Positions 16,455 to 25,612 of a stretch of DNA of 34,738 nt are shown piece after piece. Where the stretch lies: assembly GCA_902800305.1 (NCBI GenBank), contig CADCDP010000035.1, forward strand, positions 1 through 34,738, read 5' to 3'. The notes beneath the pieces are model-generated. The model had not been told where the DNA came from. It saw nothing but the letters and a program-made list of their open reading frames with translations, and searched no databases. Numbering within the stretch: position 1 is the stretch's first letter; the number at the start of each line of letters is the position of its first letter. The position numbers and the translations under genes were made by a program. The DNA is from an uncultured Bacteroidales bacterium (lineage in GTDB: Bacteria > Bacteroidota > Bacteroidia > Bacteroidales > Bacteroidaceae).

Positions 16455-19196
16455 ATGAGCGAATATAACGACAACGAAGATTTTGTGGAGGAAGAGGCTC
16501 TTGATGCCTCCCCTCCAACCGATGGTCAGCCGCCGAAGAGCGACTTTGACCCTACCACCATGAAAGACAGCATCACGCACCATCTGAGTGGCATGTACCA
16601 GAATTGGTTCTTGGATTACGCCTCTTACGTCATCCTCGAACGTGCTGTGCCGCATATTATGGATGGTCTCAAGCCCGTGCAGCGACGCATCCTCCACTCG
16701 ATGAAGCGGATGGACGATGGACGTTACAACAAGGTGGCGAACATCGTGGGACACACCATGCAATTCCACCCCCACGGCGATGCCTCCATCAAGGACGCTT
16801 TGGTGCAGATGGGACAGAAAAACCTGCTCATCGACTGCCAAGGTAACTGGGGCAACATCCTCACAGGCGACGATGCTGCCGCTGGTCGTTATATTGAAGC
16901 TCGACTCTCAAAGTTTGCGCTCGATGTCTTGTTCAACCCCAAGGCCACCGAGTGGAAACTTTCTTACGACGGACGTAACAAAGAACCCATCTCACTGCCG
17001 GTCAAGTTTCCGCTCCTCCTCGCTCAGGGAGTGGAAGGCATCGCTGTGGGTTTGAGTTCCAAGATATTGCCCCATAACTTCAACGAACTGTGTGACGCAG
17101 CTGTGCAGTATCTGCACGACGAGCCTTTCCAACTTTATCCCGACTTCCAGACGGGTGGCTTCATCGATGTGTCGAAGTACAACGACGGACAGCGTGGAGG
17201 AACGGTGCGAGTGCGTGCCAAGATAGAGAAGCGCGACAGCAAGACCCTTGCCATCACGGAATTGCCCTACGGCAAGACGACAGGTTCGCCCTCGAAGCCA
17301 AGCCAATTCATCGATTCCATTCTGAAAGCCATCGAAAAGGGCAAGATTAAGGCTCGTAAGGTGGAAGACCTGACAGCAGCAGGTGTGGAAATCGTCATCC
17401 ACCTCATGCCAGGTGCATCGAGCGACAAGACCATTGATGCCCTCTATGCCTTCACCGACTGCGAAATCAGCATCTCGCCTAACTGTTGCGTCATCGACGA
17501 CCGTATGCCAAAGTTCCTCACCGTCAGCGATGTACTGCGCAAGAGTGTCGATTACACCAAGTTCCTCATCAAGCGAGAACTGGAAATCCGTCGTGGCGAA
17601 CTGCTCGAACAACTACACTTCTGCTCGTTGGAGAAAATCTTCATCGAAGAGCGCATCTACAAGGCCAAAGAGTTCGAGAACGCCAAAAACATGGACATTG
17701 CCGTTGAGTATGTTGATTCCCGCTTGAAACCCTTCTACGAACTGTTTGTGCGAGAGGTGACGAGGGACGACATCTTGAAGCTCATGGAGATCAAGATGGC
17801 ACGTATCCTCAAGTTTAACAAGGACAAGGCCGACGAACTGATTGCCCGTCTGAAAGCCGAACTGGAGCAGATCGAGCGTGACCTCGCCAACCTCGTGGAG
17901 GTGACCGCCGAATGGTTCCGTTTCCTCCAAAAGAAGTATGGGGCAGAGCATCCGCGACTCACCGAAATCCGCAACTTCGACACCATCCAAGCTGCTACGG
18001 TGGCGGAAGCCAACCAGAAACTCTACATCAACCGAGCGGAGGGCTTCATCGGAACGGGCTTGAAGAAGGACGAGTTTGTGTGCAACTGTTCCGATATCGA
18101 CGACATTATCATCTTCTACAAAGATGGCACCTACAAGGTCATCAAGGTGGCGGAAAAGGTGTTTATCGGCGAGACAGAACGCAGCAAGGCGGAGAAGCGC
18201 AAGGTGGAAGTGATTCATGTGGCGGTGTTCAAGAAGAACGACACGCGTACCATCTACAACGCCACCTACAAGGACGGTGCGACGGGTGTTACTTACATCA
18301 AGCGATTCAATGTGCCGAGTGTCACCCGTGACCGTGAATATGACCTCACGATGGGTACGCCGAAGTCGAAGGTGACGTGGTTCTCTGCCAACAACAACGG
18401 TGAAGCCGAAATCATCAAAGTGACGCTCAAACCACAGGAGAAGCTGAAGAAGCTCGTCTTCGAGAAGGACTTTAGCGAGGTGGAAATCAAGGGCAGGGCA
18501 GCACGAGGCAATCAACTGACCAAGCACGAAATCTACCGCATCCAACTCAAGGCGCACGGTGGCAGTACCTTGGGCGGCTTGAAGGTATGGTGGGATCCCG
18601 ACATCCAGCGCATCAACTATGACGAGCACGGCGATTTTCTGGGCGAGTTCCAAAACAACGACCTGATTCTGGTGGTGTTGCAGACAGGCGAGTACTATCT
18701 CACGAACTTCGATGCCAACAACCATTACGAACAAAATATCCTGCTCATCGAGAAGTTCAAGTCCAAGAAAGTGTGGACAGCCGTGCTTTGGGATGCCGAC
18801 AACCAGAACCAGCCCTACATCAAGCGTTTCGTGTTCGAGGAATCGAAGAAGAAGCAGAGTTTCCTCGGCGAGAACCCTGAAAGCAAGCTGATTCTTTTGA
18901 CCGACACCCCCTATCCGCGTCTCGAACTCACCTTCAACGAACCTGACACCTTCCGTGGTCCCCTCGAAGTGGATGCCGAAGAATATATCGCTGTCAAAGG
19001 TTTCAAGGCTAAAGGTAAACGTCTCACCACCTACGCCCTCAACCAAGTGACGGAACTGGAACCGACTCGATTCCCAGAACCCGAAACCGAGGAAGAAGAC
19101 AGTAGCGATGAGTTGGAAGAAATCATCGACCCCGACGAAGGAAAGAGTGATGGTGACATCCGTGACGAAATTACAGGACAATTGAAACTATTCTAA
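16455..19196 (+). CDS. parC: DNA topoisomerase IV subunit A (ParC-like)
   Basis: 913-aa type IIA topoisomerase breakage-reunion subunit; with ParE it decatenates chromosomes. Key features: 'LDYASYVILERAVPHIMDGL', 'HPHGDASIKDALV' and the active-site tyrosine in AAAGRYIEAR (Y146). The C-terminal half is a degenerate beta-pinwheel and ends in an acidic tail 'ETEEEDSSDELEEIID'. It lacks an obvious gyrase-type GyrA box, which favours the ParC assignment. At the position of E. coli GyrA Ser83 this protein has Ala (A110). No parE is in the window. It follows ackA closely and may share its transcript. Confidence 0.88.
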   Translation: MSEYNDNEDFVEEEALDASPPTDGQPPKSDFDPTTMKDSITHHLSGMYQNWFLDYASYVILERAVPHIMDGLKPVQRRILHSMKRMDDGRYNKVANIVGHTMQFHPHGDASIKDALVQMGQKNLLIDCQGNWGNILTGDDAAAGRYIEARLSKFALDVLFNPKATEWKLSYDGRNKEPISLPVKFPLLLAQGVEGIAVGLSSKILPHNFNELCDAAVQYLHDEPFQLYPDFQTGGFIDVSKYNDGQRGGTVRVRAKIEKRDSKTLAITELPYGKTTGSPSKPSQFIDSILKAIEKGKIKARKVEDLTAAGVEIVIHLMPGASSDKTIDALYAFTDCEISISPNCCVIDDRMPKFLTVSDVLRKSVDYTKFLIKRELEIRRGELLEQLHFCSLEKIFIEERIYKAKEFENAKNMDIAVEYVDSRLKPFYELFVREVTRDDILKLMEIKMARILKFNKDKADELIARLKAELEQIERDLANLVEVTAEWFRFLQKKYGAEHPRLTEIRNFDTIQAATVAEANQKLYINRAEGFIGTGLKKDEFVCNCSDIDDIIIFYKDGTYKVIKVAEKVFIGETERSKAEKRKVEVIHVAVFKKNDTRTIYNATYKDGATGVTYIKRFNVPSVTRDREYDLTMGTPKSKVTWFSANNNGEAEIIKVTLKPQEKLKKLVFEKDFSEVEIKGRAARGNQLTKHEIYRIQLKAHGGSTLGGLKVWWDPDIQRINYDEHGDFLGEFQNNDLILVVLQTGEYYLTNFDANNHYEQNILLIEKFKSKKVWTAVLWDADNQNQPYIKRFVFEESKKKQSFLGENPESKLILLTDTPYPRLELTFNEPDTFRGPLEVDAEEYIAVKGFKAKGKRLTTYALNQVTELEPTRFPEPETEEEDSSDELEEIIDPDEGKSDGDIRDEITGQLKLF

Positions 19197-19198
19197 AA

Positions 19199-19327
19199 AA
19201 GACCCTCTCTGGCCGTCCTCAGCAAGAGCACTTGCTTCGGTCGCTTCCTACAGAGCGACATTTAGTCGCTCCGTTTAACGGTCGCTACCCCCTCTATGGG
19301 GAGAGCCATGCGGGGTGCTTAAAGACT
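19199..19327 (+). repeat. Hairpin-rich spacer between parC and the DUF3316 gene
   Basis: Begins AGACCCTCTCTGG just after the parC stop and runs to the next start codon. It contains a perfect GAGCGAC/GTCGCTC hairpin (about 19254-19272), CCGT/ACGG, CCCC/GGGG, and repeated GGTCGCT words. It resembles the other intercistronic elements in position and style but does not align with them in sequence. Confidence 0.5.
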
Positions 19328-20182
19328 ATGAAGCATATATATATAATAATGTGTAAAGGCTTGACGGTAGTATTGCTGCTACTGTCAAGCCTTTGTGCTT
19401 TCGGACAAGACACCATCGTGGTATCGCCCAACCGCGAAGTGCTCCATTCCTCGATGATAGGTGCCGGTTGGGCAAACGTGCTCGACACCTACCTGTCCCC
19501 CTACAACTACAAGGGCACCGACTTCCGCATCCAGCGCGAGACTCAGCGCATGACCACCCTGTGGAATGGTCGTGTGTCGAACCAGTCGCTGATTGATGTA
19601 AATGCTTGTGTCAACGAAAACCATGTGGGCAACATCGACGAGTACGCTGGCGGCATCCGCTATTCGCAAGGGTGGTTCTACAACTTCGCTGATGGCAATA
19701 TCGTCAACCCCGTCGAACGCTCTGCTTCACGATGGAACTTTGCCGCAGGTCTTGCTGCATCGGGTTATCTCGGAGTCGTTTACATCGACCGCAGCGGCAA
19801 CAACCCTGCTCAAGCCAAGGCCGACATCATGATGGATGCCACGGCTATGGCGACCTACGATATGCGCATTGCAGGGCATCACTACCTCTGGCGTTACCAA
19901 TTCGCCATTCCCCTCATGGGCATCGCTTTCTCCCCCAACTACGGACAAAGCTACTACGAAGCCTTCGTGTTGGGAAATTCCGACCACAACGTCCTCTTTG
20001 CCTACCCAGGCAATATGCCCTCCATGCGCCACCGTCTCACCCTCGACATCCCCATCCGTCGCTACACCCTCCGCCTCGGCTATGTGGCTCAGTTCAATCA
20101 ATCCACATTCAATCACTTGAAGTACCACAGTTGGACGCACGACCTCGTGATAGGCTTCAACAAATACCTGTATCGAAAATGA
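19328..20182 (+). CDS. DUF3316 family outer-membrane-type protein
   Basis: 284 aa from the ATG at 19328; an in-frame ATG at 19349 (MCKGLTVVLLLLSSLCAFG) gives an equally good signal peptide, cleaved before QDTIVV. The mature part is rich in alternating aromatic strands ('FRIQRETQRMTTLWNGRVS', 'WRYQFAIPLMGIAFSPNYG', 'HSWTHDLVIGFNKYLYRK') and ends in an aromatic/basic strand, as expected of an outer-membrane beta-barrel. DUF3316 proteins are restricted mainly to Bacteroidetes and have no known function. The stop codon overlaps the S41 gene start by 4 bp, so the two are translationally coupled. Confidence 0.75.
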   Translation: MKHIYIIMCKGLTVVLLLLSSLCAFGQDTIVVSPNREVLHSSMIGAGWANVLDTYLSPYNYKGTDFRIQRETQRMTTLWNGRVSNQSLIDVNACVNENHVGNIDEYAGGIRYSQGWFYNFADGNIVNPVERSASRWNFAAGLAASGYLGVVYIDRSGNNPAQAKADIMMDATAMATYDMRIAGHHYLWRYQFAIPLMGIAFSPNYGQSYYEAFVLGNSDHNVLFAYPGNMPSMRHRLTLDIPIRRYTLRLGYVAQFNQSTFNHLKYHSWTHDLVIGFNKYLYRK

Positions 20183-21210
20183 AAAAGATACTTAGATTTT
20201 TCACTTTTGCCTTTTCACTTTTCACTTTGTCAGCCTTTTTGCTGACAGCTTGTGTAAAGGAAGACACCTACGATAACTCTCGACGCGGCAATTTCGAGGC
20301 TCTCTGGAAAGCGATGGACGAGCACTACTGCTTCTTCTCCTACAAGCGGCAGCAACTGGGCGTCGATTGGGACGAAGTGCATACACGCTATGCCTCCCAA
20401 GTCAACGAAGACATGAACAGCACCCAGCTCTTCGAAGTGCTCTGCAACATGATTGCCGAACTGCAGGATGGCCACGTCAACCTCTCCTCACCCTTCGACT
20501 ATGGCCGCAATTGGAGTTTCTTTGAAGACCATCCCGAAAACTACAACGATAGTATCGCCCGACTCTATCTCGGCCACAACTACCAGATAGCGTCAGGACT
20601 CAAATACATCATCCTCGACGACAACATTGGCTACGTGCGCTGCGAAACCTTCGAGGATGGCATTGGCGACGGCAACGTCAGCGTCATGCTCAATAGCCTC
20701 GCTCTGTGCAACGGACTCATCATCGATGTACGTGGCAACGGAGGCGGACAGCTCACCAAGGCACAGACCCTCGCCTCCCACTTCACTAACGAGCGTCGGC
20801 TCATCGGTTATATTTCCCACAAGACAGGCAAGGGACGCAACGACTTCTCCAAACCCGATGCCCAATACCTCGACCCTGCCTCCGACGGTGTGCGTTGGCA
20901 GAAACCCGTCGTCGTGCTTACCAACCGAGCCGTCTTTTCAGCCGCCAACGACTTCGTGAAGTGCATGAAGCAATGTCCCAACGTCACCATCATGGGTGAC
21001 CAGACAGGAGGCGGCTCCGGAATGCCCTTCAACAGCGAACTGCCCAACGGCTGGACGGTGCGCTATAGTGCCGTCGTCCTCTACGACCGCGACATGCAGC
21101 ACACCGAGTTCGGCATCGCTCCCGACATCCAGCTCTCCCTATCTGGAACCGACCTCGCCCAGCACAAAGACACCTACATCGAGGCCGCACGGAAATTTCT
21201 TGTAGAATGA
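20179..21210 (+). CDS. S41 family peptidase, lipoprotein
   Basis: 343 aa from ATGAAAAAG at 20179, which overlaps the preceding stop; the open frame reaches further upstream but only inside the neighbour. Signal peptide with a lipobox, LLTAC (Cys25), predicts a membrane lipoprotein facing the periplasm or surface. The S41 core is clear: 'LQDGHVNLSS', 'LIIDVRGNGGGQLTKA' and 'AVFSAANDFVKCM' with the likely catalytic serine near residue 254. The block that in CtpA-type enzymes reads TFGKG, with the catalytic lysine, is TGGGSGMP here, so this belongs to the lysine-lacking IRBP/tricorn-like branch. Substrate unknown. An intrinsic terminator follows. Confidence 0.85.
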   Translation: MKKILRFFTFAFSLFTLSAFLLTACVKEDTYDNSRRGNFEALWKAMDEHYCFFSYKRQQLGVDWDEVHTRYASQVNEDMNSTQLFEVLCNMIAELQDGHVNLSSPFDYGRNWSFFEDHPENYNDSIARLYLGHNYQIASGLKYIILDDNIGYVRCETFEDGIGDGNVSVMLNSLALCNGLIIDVRGNGGGQLTKAQTLASHFTNERRLIGYISHKTGKGRNDFSKPDAQYLDPASDGVRWQKPVVVLTNRAVFSAANDFVKCMKQCPNVTIMGDQTGGGSGMPFNSELPNGWTVRYSAVVLYDRDMQHTEFGIAPDIQLSLSGTDLAQHKDTYIEAARKFLVE

Positions 21211-21235
21211 TGTAATGAAGATATTAGTGAAATAG

Positions 21236-21265
21236 CCTTTCCTAAAAGCGTGGAAAGGTTTTTTT
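21236..21265 (+). terminator. Intrinsic terminator after the S41 gene
   Basis: CCTTTCC (21236-21242) pairs with GGAAAGG (21252-21258), followed by seven Ts (21259-21265). It ends the plus-strand transcript before the convergent deacetylase gene. Confidence 0.9.
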
Positions 21266-21273
21266 ATCTCTCG

Positions 21274-21915
21274 TTATTTCAAGTGCCTTGAGTGCTGTAG
21301 CTTCTCGTCGAACACCTTGAAGGCATAGCCCTCTTGCTGCAGCCACTCGATGCTGCGGGGGAGGGCTGTTTTTAGTTTGTCGATGCTACGGAGGGAGTCG
21401 TGGAACGTGATGATGGAGCCGTTCCGCGTGTATTTCTTTATATTATTAAAGACATCATCGGCTGTGAGGTGGCGCGAGTAGTCGCGTGTGACCAAGTCCC
21501 ACATGATGATGGTGTAGTGGCGACGGATGTGGATGTACTGCTGGTTCCTCATCCATCCGCGTGGTGGGCGGAAAAGGTTGGAATGAATAAGCGTGTCAGC
21601 TTCGTTGGCATTGCGCAGGAAGCGGCTGCTCGACACCATGAGTCCGCCCAAATGGTTGAAGGTGTGGTTGCCCAGTCGATGTCCGTGCGAACGTATCAGT
21701 TCGAAGAGGTGGGGATATTTCCTCACGTTGTCACCCACCATGAAGAATGTGGCTTTCACGCCGTAGTGGTCAAGGGTCTCGATGAGCCACGGCGTCGATT
21801 CGGGGATGGGACCATCGTCGAAAGTCAGATAGACCGCTTTCTCCGTCGGATCCATTCTCCAGATAGCGCTGGGGTAGAGCCAGCGCAGCCATTTGGTGGG
21901 TTGTTCGATGATCAT
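21274..21915 (-). CDS. Polysaccharide deacetylase family protein (NodB fold)
   Basis: 213 aa from MIIEQPTKWLRW; the frame is open 14 codons further upstream, but that part lies in a large inverted repeat and is unlikely to be translated. NodB motifs are present: TFDDGP (motif 1, metal-binding Asp), GNHTFNH (motif 2, HxxxH type), RPPRGW (motif 3) and 'GSIITFHDS' near the C-terminus. Such enzymes remove acetyl groups from peptidoglycan, chitin-like or other polysaccharides. There is no signal peptide or clear membrane anchor, which is unusual for a cell-wall enzyme. It lies downstream of the DUF2723 gene on the same strand, separated by the inverted repeat. Confidence 0.88.
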   Translation of the reverse strand: MIIEQPTKWLRWLYPSAIWRMDPTEKAVYLTFDDGPIPESTPWLIETLDHYGVKATFFMVGDNVRKYPHLFELIRSHGHRLGNHTFNHLGGLMVSSSRFLRNANEADTLIHSNLFRPPRGWMRNQQYIHIRRHYTIIMWDLVTRDYSRHLTADDVFNNIKKYTRNGSIITFHDSLRSIDKLKTALPRSIEWLQQEGYAFKVFDEKLQHSRHLK

Positions 21916-21932
21916 CTTGTCATTTACAATGT

Positions 21933-22026
21933 ACCATGTACAATGTACAATTATCATTGTGTCATTGAGCCATTTGCGCGGCTTGTTGTTTCAATGTCCC
22001 AATGATAATTGTACTTTGTACATGGT
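21933..22026. repeat. Large inverted repeat with 27-bp arms
   Basis: Arm 1 (21933-21959) and arm 2 (22000-22026) are complementary at 26 of 27 positions, with one T/T mismatch in the middle. The 40-nt loop holds a smaller AGCC/GGCT hairpin. The arms are built from ATGTACAA-type words. It fills most of the gap between the DUF2723 stop (22037) and the deacetylase start (21915). Confidence 0.9.
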
Positions 22027-22036
22027 AAATGGTACA

Positions 22037-25000
22037 TTATTGCAGTCTTATTCCCGCATTGTCACACTTTGAGACAAAAGCAGAGTAGAGAGCTTGTAGG
22101 TCGTTGTCAAGCTTCTTGGCTTTCTTCTCGTAGTCGGCATGCTTGGGGTTGTCGGAATCGCCGAGACGCTGGTAAACGTCCTGGATGCTGAGCATCGAGT
22201 AAATCTCGCGGTGGCAGTCGATGTAGCCATTCTGGAAATAGGTGTTGTTGAGCGAGAGATACCATGCGATATACTCCTTGGCCTTTTTCTCCAAACTTTC
22301 CAGAATGGGGGCTGCCTTTTCGGGCTTTCCGCAAGCAATGTAGCCGTTGGCAATGTCGAGCGAAGAGCTGTCCATCGAGTGAGGCACATTGTAGGCAGGA
22401 ATCTCTTCTTCACACTTCTCGATGGCTTTCAGGGCTTTGTCAAGCTTTCCTTCCTGTATGAGGTTGGTGATGAGCACGGCAAACCAGCGACGGTGCGTGT
22501 AGCACATACGCATGGTGGTCTCGTCGATGTAGAGGTCAGGATGTTTCAAGTTGCCATAGTGGTACTTGTTCATCATGTTGTCGTACATCTTCTCGGTGTC
22601 GGCCACAGAATGCACCACACCACGCATGATTTCGTTCTCGTCATAGACAAACGGCGTGATGCGCCATGCCATACCTTCGAGGATGAAGTGTCGCCAGAGG
22701 TTGCCGAAGTTGCTGGCTCCCACGGTAGTGGACATATAGAGCGGACGTGAGAAATTGGCCTGAGCTATCATCTCCAGCATCATGGCGAAACTCTTCGTCA
22801 CGCGCCCTTGTCCCTTCAGGCTGATGACCATCTGGTCGGGGATGGAGTCGCCATCGAGCTTCATGCCCGAACGCTTCACAGCCTCCTTATCCACTGTGAC
22901 GTAAAGTGTATCGCTGGGGAAGCAGGACGGGATGCCGTCAACCAGCTCTTTCTCTCCCTCCGAAAGTCCTTCGTAGTTCTTCAGCACAAACTTCTGGATG
23001 GCAGTCTTCAGTTCGAATGGGTTATCGCCCCACAGACGTTTCGCCAACTTAGGATCTTGCTCCATCACTTGACGGACAATGTCCTTCATCGTGTAGTCTT
23101 CATCCACTTCTGGATTCACGTCTATCATCTCGTTCTTGCCCGACGTGTACTGGTAGCGGCTCCAGCTGATGGGCAGAGGGCTTGATTGTCCCTCACCCAT
23201 GAAGGCTGGACGCTTCATCTGGTCGATGTACCAGTCCGTCTGGAGGTAGGAGAGGTTGCACACACGCACGTCAGTACGGTTGCCTTCAGTGTCCTCATTG
23301 TACCAGAGTGGGAAGGTATCGTTGTCGCCGTTGGTGTAGATGACACCATCGTGAGGAATGGTTTCCAGATAGTTCAATCCGAAATCGCGACACACATAGC
23401 GGTTGGAGCGGTCGTGGTCGTCCCATGTCTGGCTCACCATCTGCAAAGGCACAGCAATGGCAGGAACAAGCCCGACGATGCCAGCAGCTATGGCGGCCAT
23501 ACGTGGGTTCATCTTCTTGCCGAGGAATGTGCTCAGCCACTCGTAGATGGCAGCGATGCCAAGACCGCACCAGATGGCGAACGCATAGAACGAACCTGCG
23601 TAGGCGTAGTCGCGCTCACGGGGTTGCTGTGGTGTCTGATTCAGATAGATGACGATGGCGATACCCGTCATGAAGAAGAGGAAGAACACCACCCAGAACT
23701 GCTGGATGCCTTTCTTGTCGCGGAAGGCTTGCCAGAAGAAACCGAGCAGACCGAGGATGAGCGGCAGACAGTAGAAGACGTTGTGTCCCTTGTTCCCCTT
23801 CAGGTCGGAAGGCATCTTGTCTTGGTCGCCCAGACGTGTGTCGTCGATGAACGAGAAGCCTGAGAGCCAGTTGCCGTGTTCCAATTCTCCGTTGCCTTGG
23901 ATGTCGTTCTGACGACCGGCGAAATTCCACATGAAATAACGCCAGTACATGAAGTTCATCTGGTAGGAGAGGAAGAAGCGGATGTTGTCTATCTGGCTCG
24001 GAATCTCCACGGTACGGGATTCGTGTCCTGGTATCTTATATTCCACAGAGTGTGTCGTCACGCCACCCAGCCATGACTCGTAGGCTTGAGGGTGACTGCC
24101 GTCATCGCTGTAGATGCGTGGGAAGAGCAGACACTGGTTCGAAGGATATTTGAGCTTATCCTTCGTGCGTATCATCAAATACTCGTCTTGCTCGCTTTCG
24201 TCCTTCTTGGCCTTGCGCTGATAGACGGGTGCTCCCTTCTCTGTCGCATAAATCAGACGACCTTCGCCATCGGTCTTCACTTCGGGTTGCGACTTGTAGG
24301 TCTGGCCGAAGAAGAGAGGACGGTCGCCATATTGCTCACGACCCAAATACTCGCCCAGCGTGAACACGTCTTCGGGAGAGTTCTGGTCCATCGGAGGATT
24401 TGCCTCTGAACGGATGACGATGACAGCGTAGGAACTGTAACCCACGGTCATCAGCGTCATGCAAAGAATGGCGGTGTTGAGGATGCGCGGTGTGGCTTTC
24501 TTCGTGAAGAAGAGCACACCTGCGATGATGCCCAACACGATGATGCCGACCACCACCGATGCGGCTCCGAAACCGTAGAACGGAATGCCGAGGAAGGCGG
24601 TGCTCACCAAGAAGGACACATACATACGCTGATTGCTCTTGGCTCGTGTGGTTTCCCAAAGTGCCCATACAAGGCTGGCCACCAACAGCAGGAGGTAGAT
24701 GTAAAGACCTGTGTTGTAAGGCATTCCGAGCGTGTTGACAAACAGCAGTTCAAACCAACCGCCTATCTTCACGATGCCCGGCACGATACCGTAGAGCACA
24801 GCTGCGATGATAATCACCGAAACACCCAGCACCAAGAGCGACCCCTTGCCTGTGGGGTTCTTACTCATCTTATAATAATAGACGAGCACGATGGCTGGGA
24901 TGCAGAGGAGGTTCAGCAGGTGGACACCGATGGAGAGTCCCACCAGATAGGCGATGAACACCAGCCAACGGTCGGAGTGGGGTGCATCGGCATTGTCTTC

Positions 25001-25486
25001 CCACTTGAGGATGAGCCAGAACACCAAAGCGGTGAAGAAGCTGGAGAAGGCATAGACCTCACCCTCCACGGCTGAGAACCAGAAGGTGTCCGACCATGTG
25101 TAGATGAGCGCACCAGCGATACCGCTGCCCATCACGGCGAGCAGTTGACCCAGCGATGGCTCTTCATGGTCCTTCACCAAAAGCTTCTTAGCCAAATGGG
25201 TGACACTCCAGAAGAGGAACAAGATGCACCCCGCACTGAGCAAGGCGTTCATGATGTTAATCATCTTGGCAATCTGGGTGGCGTCGCTGGCAAAGAGCGA
25301 GAAGAAGTTGCCAAACAGCATGAAGAACGGTGCGCCAGGTGGGTGACCGACCTCCAGCTTGGCTGCTGTGGTGATGAACTCAGGGCAGTCCCAGAAGCTG
25401 GCCGTGGGTTCGATGGTAGAGCAGTAGGTGAAAGCCGCAATGGCAAAGACTACCCAACCGACTACATTGTTGATTGTCTTATACAT
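22037..25486 (-). CDS. DUF2723 membrane protein (GT117-type glycosyltransferase-like)
   Basis: 1149-aa integral membrane protein. The DUF2723 signature 'YCSTIEPTASFWDCPEFIT' and 'EVGHPPGAPFFMLFGNFF' is near the N-terminus, followed by about ten hydrophobic helices to about residue 360. Further helices follow near 580-680 ahead of a large soluble C-terminal region with TPR-like character ('LIQEGKLDKALKAIEKCEE'). The family is classed with GT-C glycosyltransferases (GT117) and resembles protein O-mannosyltransferases; a role in surface or periplasmic protein glycosylation is the usual proposal, unproven here. The start codon lies one base from repeat element 3, downstream of two FKBP genes. Confidence 0.9.
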   Translation of the reverse strand: MYKTINNVVGWVVFAIAAFTYCSTIEPTASFWDCPEFITTAAKLEVGHPPGAPFFMLFGNFFSLFASDATQIAKMINIMNALLSAGCILFLFWSVTHLAKKLLVKDHEEPSLGQLLAVMGSGIAGALIYTWSDTFWFSAVEGEVYAFSSFFTALVFWLILKWEDNADAPHSDRWLVFIAYLVGLSIGVHLLNLLCIPAIVLVYYYKMSKNPTGKGSLLVLGVSVIIIAAVLYGIVPGIVKIGGWFELLFVNTLGMPYNTGLYIYLLLLVASLVWALWETTRAKSNQRMYVSFLVSTAFLGIPFYGFGAASVVVGIIVLGIIAGVLFFTKKATPRILNTAILCMTLMTVGYSSYAVIVIRSEANPPMDQNSPEDVFTLGEYLGREQYGDRPLFFGQTYKSQPEVKTDGEGRLIYATEKGAPVYQRKAKKDESEQDEYLMIRTKDKLKYPSNQCLLFPRIYSDDGSHPQAYESWLGGVTTHSVEYKIPGHESRTVEIPSQIDNIRFFLSYQMNFMYWRYFMWNFAGRQNDIQGNGELEHGNWLSGFSFIDDTRLGDQDKMPSDLKGNKGHNVFYCLPLILGLLGFFWQAFRDKKGIQQFWVVFFLFFMTGIAIVIYLNQTPQQPRERDYAYAGSFYAFAIWCGLGIAAIYEWLSTFLGKKMNPRMAAIAAGIVGLVPAIAVPLQMVSQTWDDHDRSNRYVCRDFGLNYLETIPHDGVIYTNGDNDTFPLWYNEDTEGNRTDVRVCNLSYLQTDWYIDQMKRPAFMGEGQSSPLPISWSRYQYTSGKNEMIDVNPEVDEDYTMKDIVRQVMEQDPKLAKRLWGDNPFELKTAIQKFVLKNYEGLSEGEKELVDGIPSCFPSDTLYVTVDKEAVKRSGMKLDGDSIPDQMVISLKGQGRVTKSFAMMLEMIAQANFSRPLYMSTTVGASNFGNLWRHFILEGMAWRITPFVYDENEIMRGVVHSVADTEKMYDNMMNKYHYGNLKHPDLYIDETTMRMCYTHRRWFAVLITNLIQEGKLDKALKAIEKCEEEIPAYNVPHSMDSSSLDIANGYIACGKPEKAAPILESLEKKAKEYIAWYLSLNNTYFQNGYIDCHREIYSMLSIQDVYQRLGDSDNPKHADYEKKAKKLDNDLQALYSAFVSKCDNAGIRLQ

Positions 25487-25487
25487 A

Positions 25488-25612
25488 TAGACCCCTCCCC
25501 CGCCTCCCCAAGGGGAGGAGTAGAATGTTTGTGGGGGAGTATTCTACTTTATTTTTTTACTAAATTGTTTCGGTTACCACCCTCCCCCTTGGGGGAGTGA
25601 GGAGGGGGTCTA
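25488..25612 (-). repeat. Cloverleaf-like intercistronic repeat, copy 3 (FKBP/DUF2723)
   Basis: On the minus strand this 125-bp element begins TAGACCCCCTCC and ends GGGGTCTA, one base before the DUF2723 ATG. Its first three bases are the TAG stop codon of the FKBP gene. Full-length match to copy 1 in the same orientation relative to transcription. Stems are kept while loops differ: CTCCCCC-AA-GGGGGAG here, CTCCCCCT-GG-AGGGGGAG in copy 1. Confidence 0.85.
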
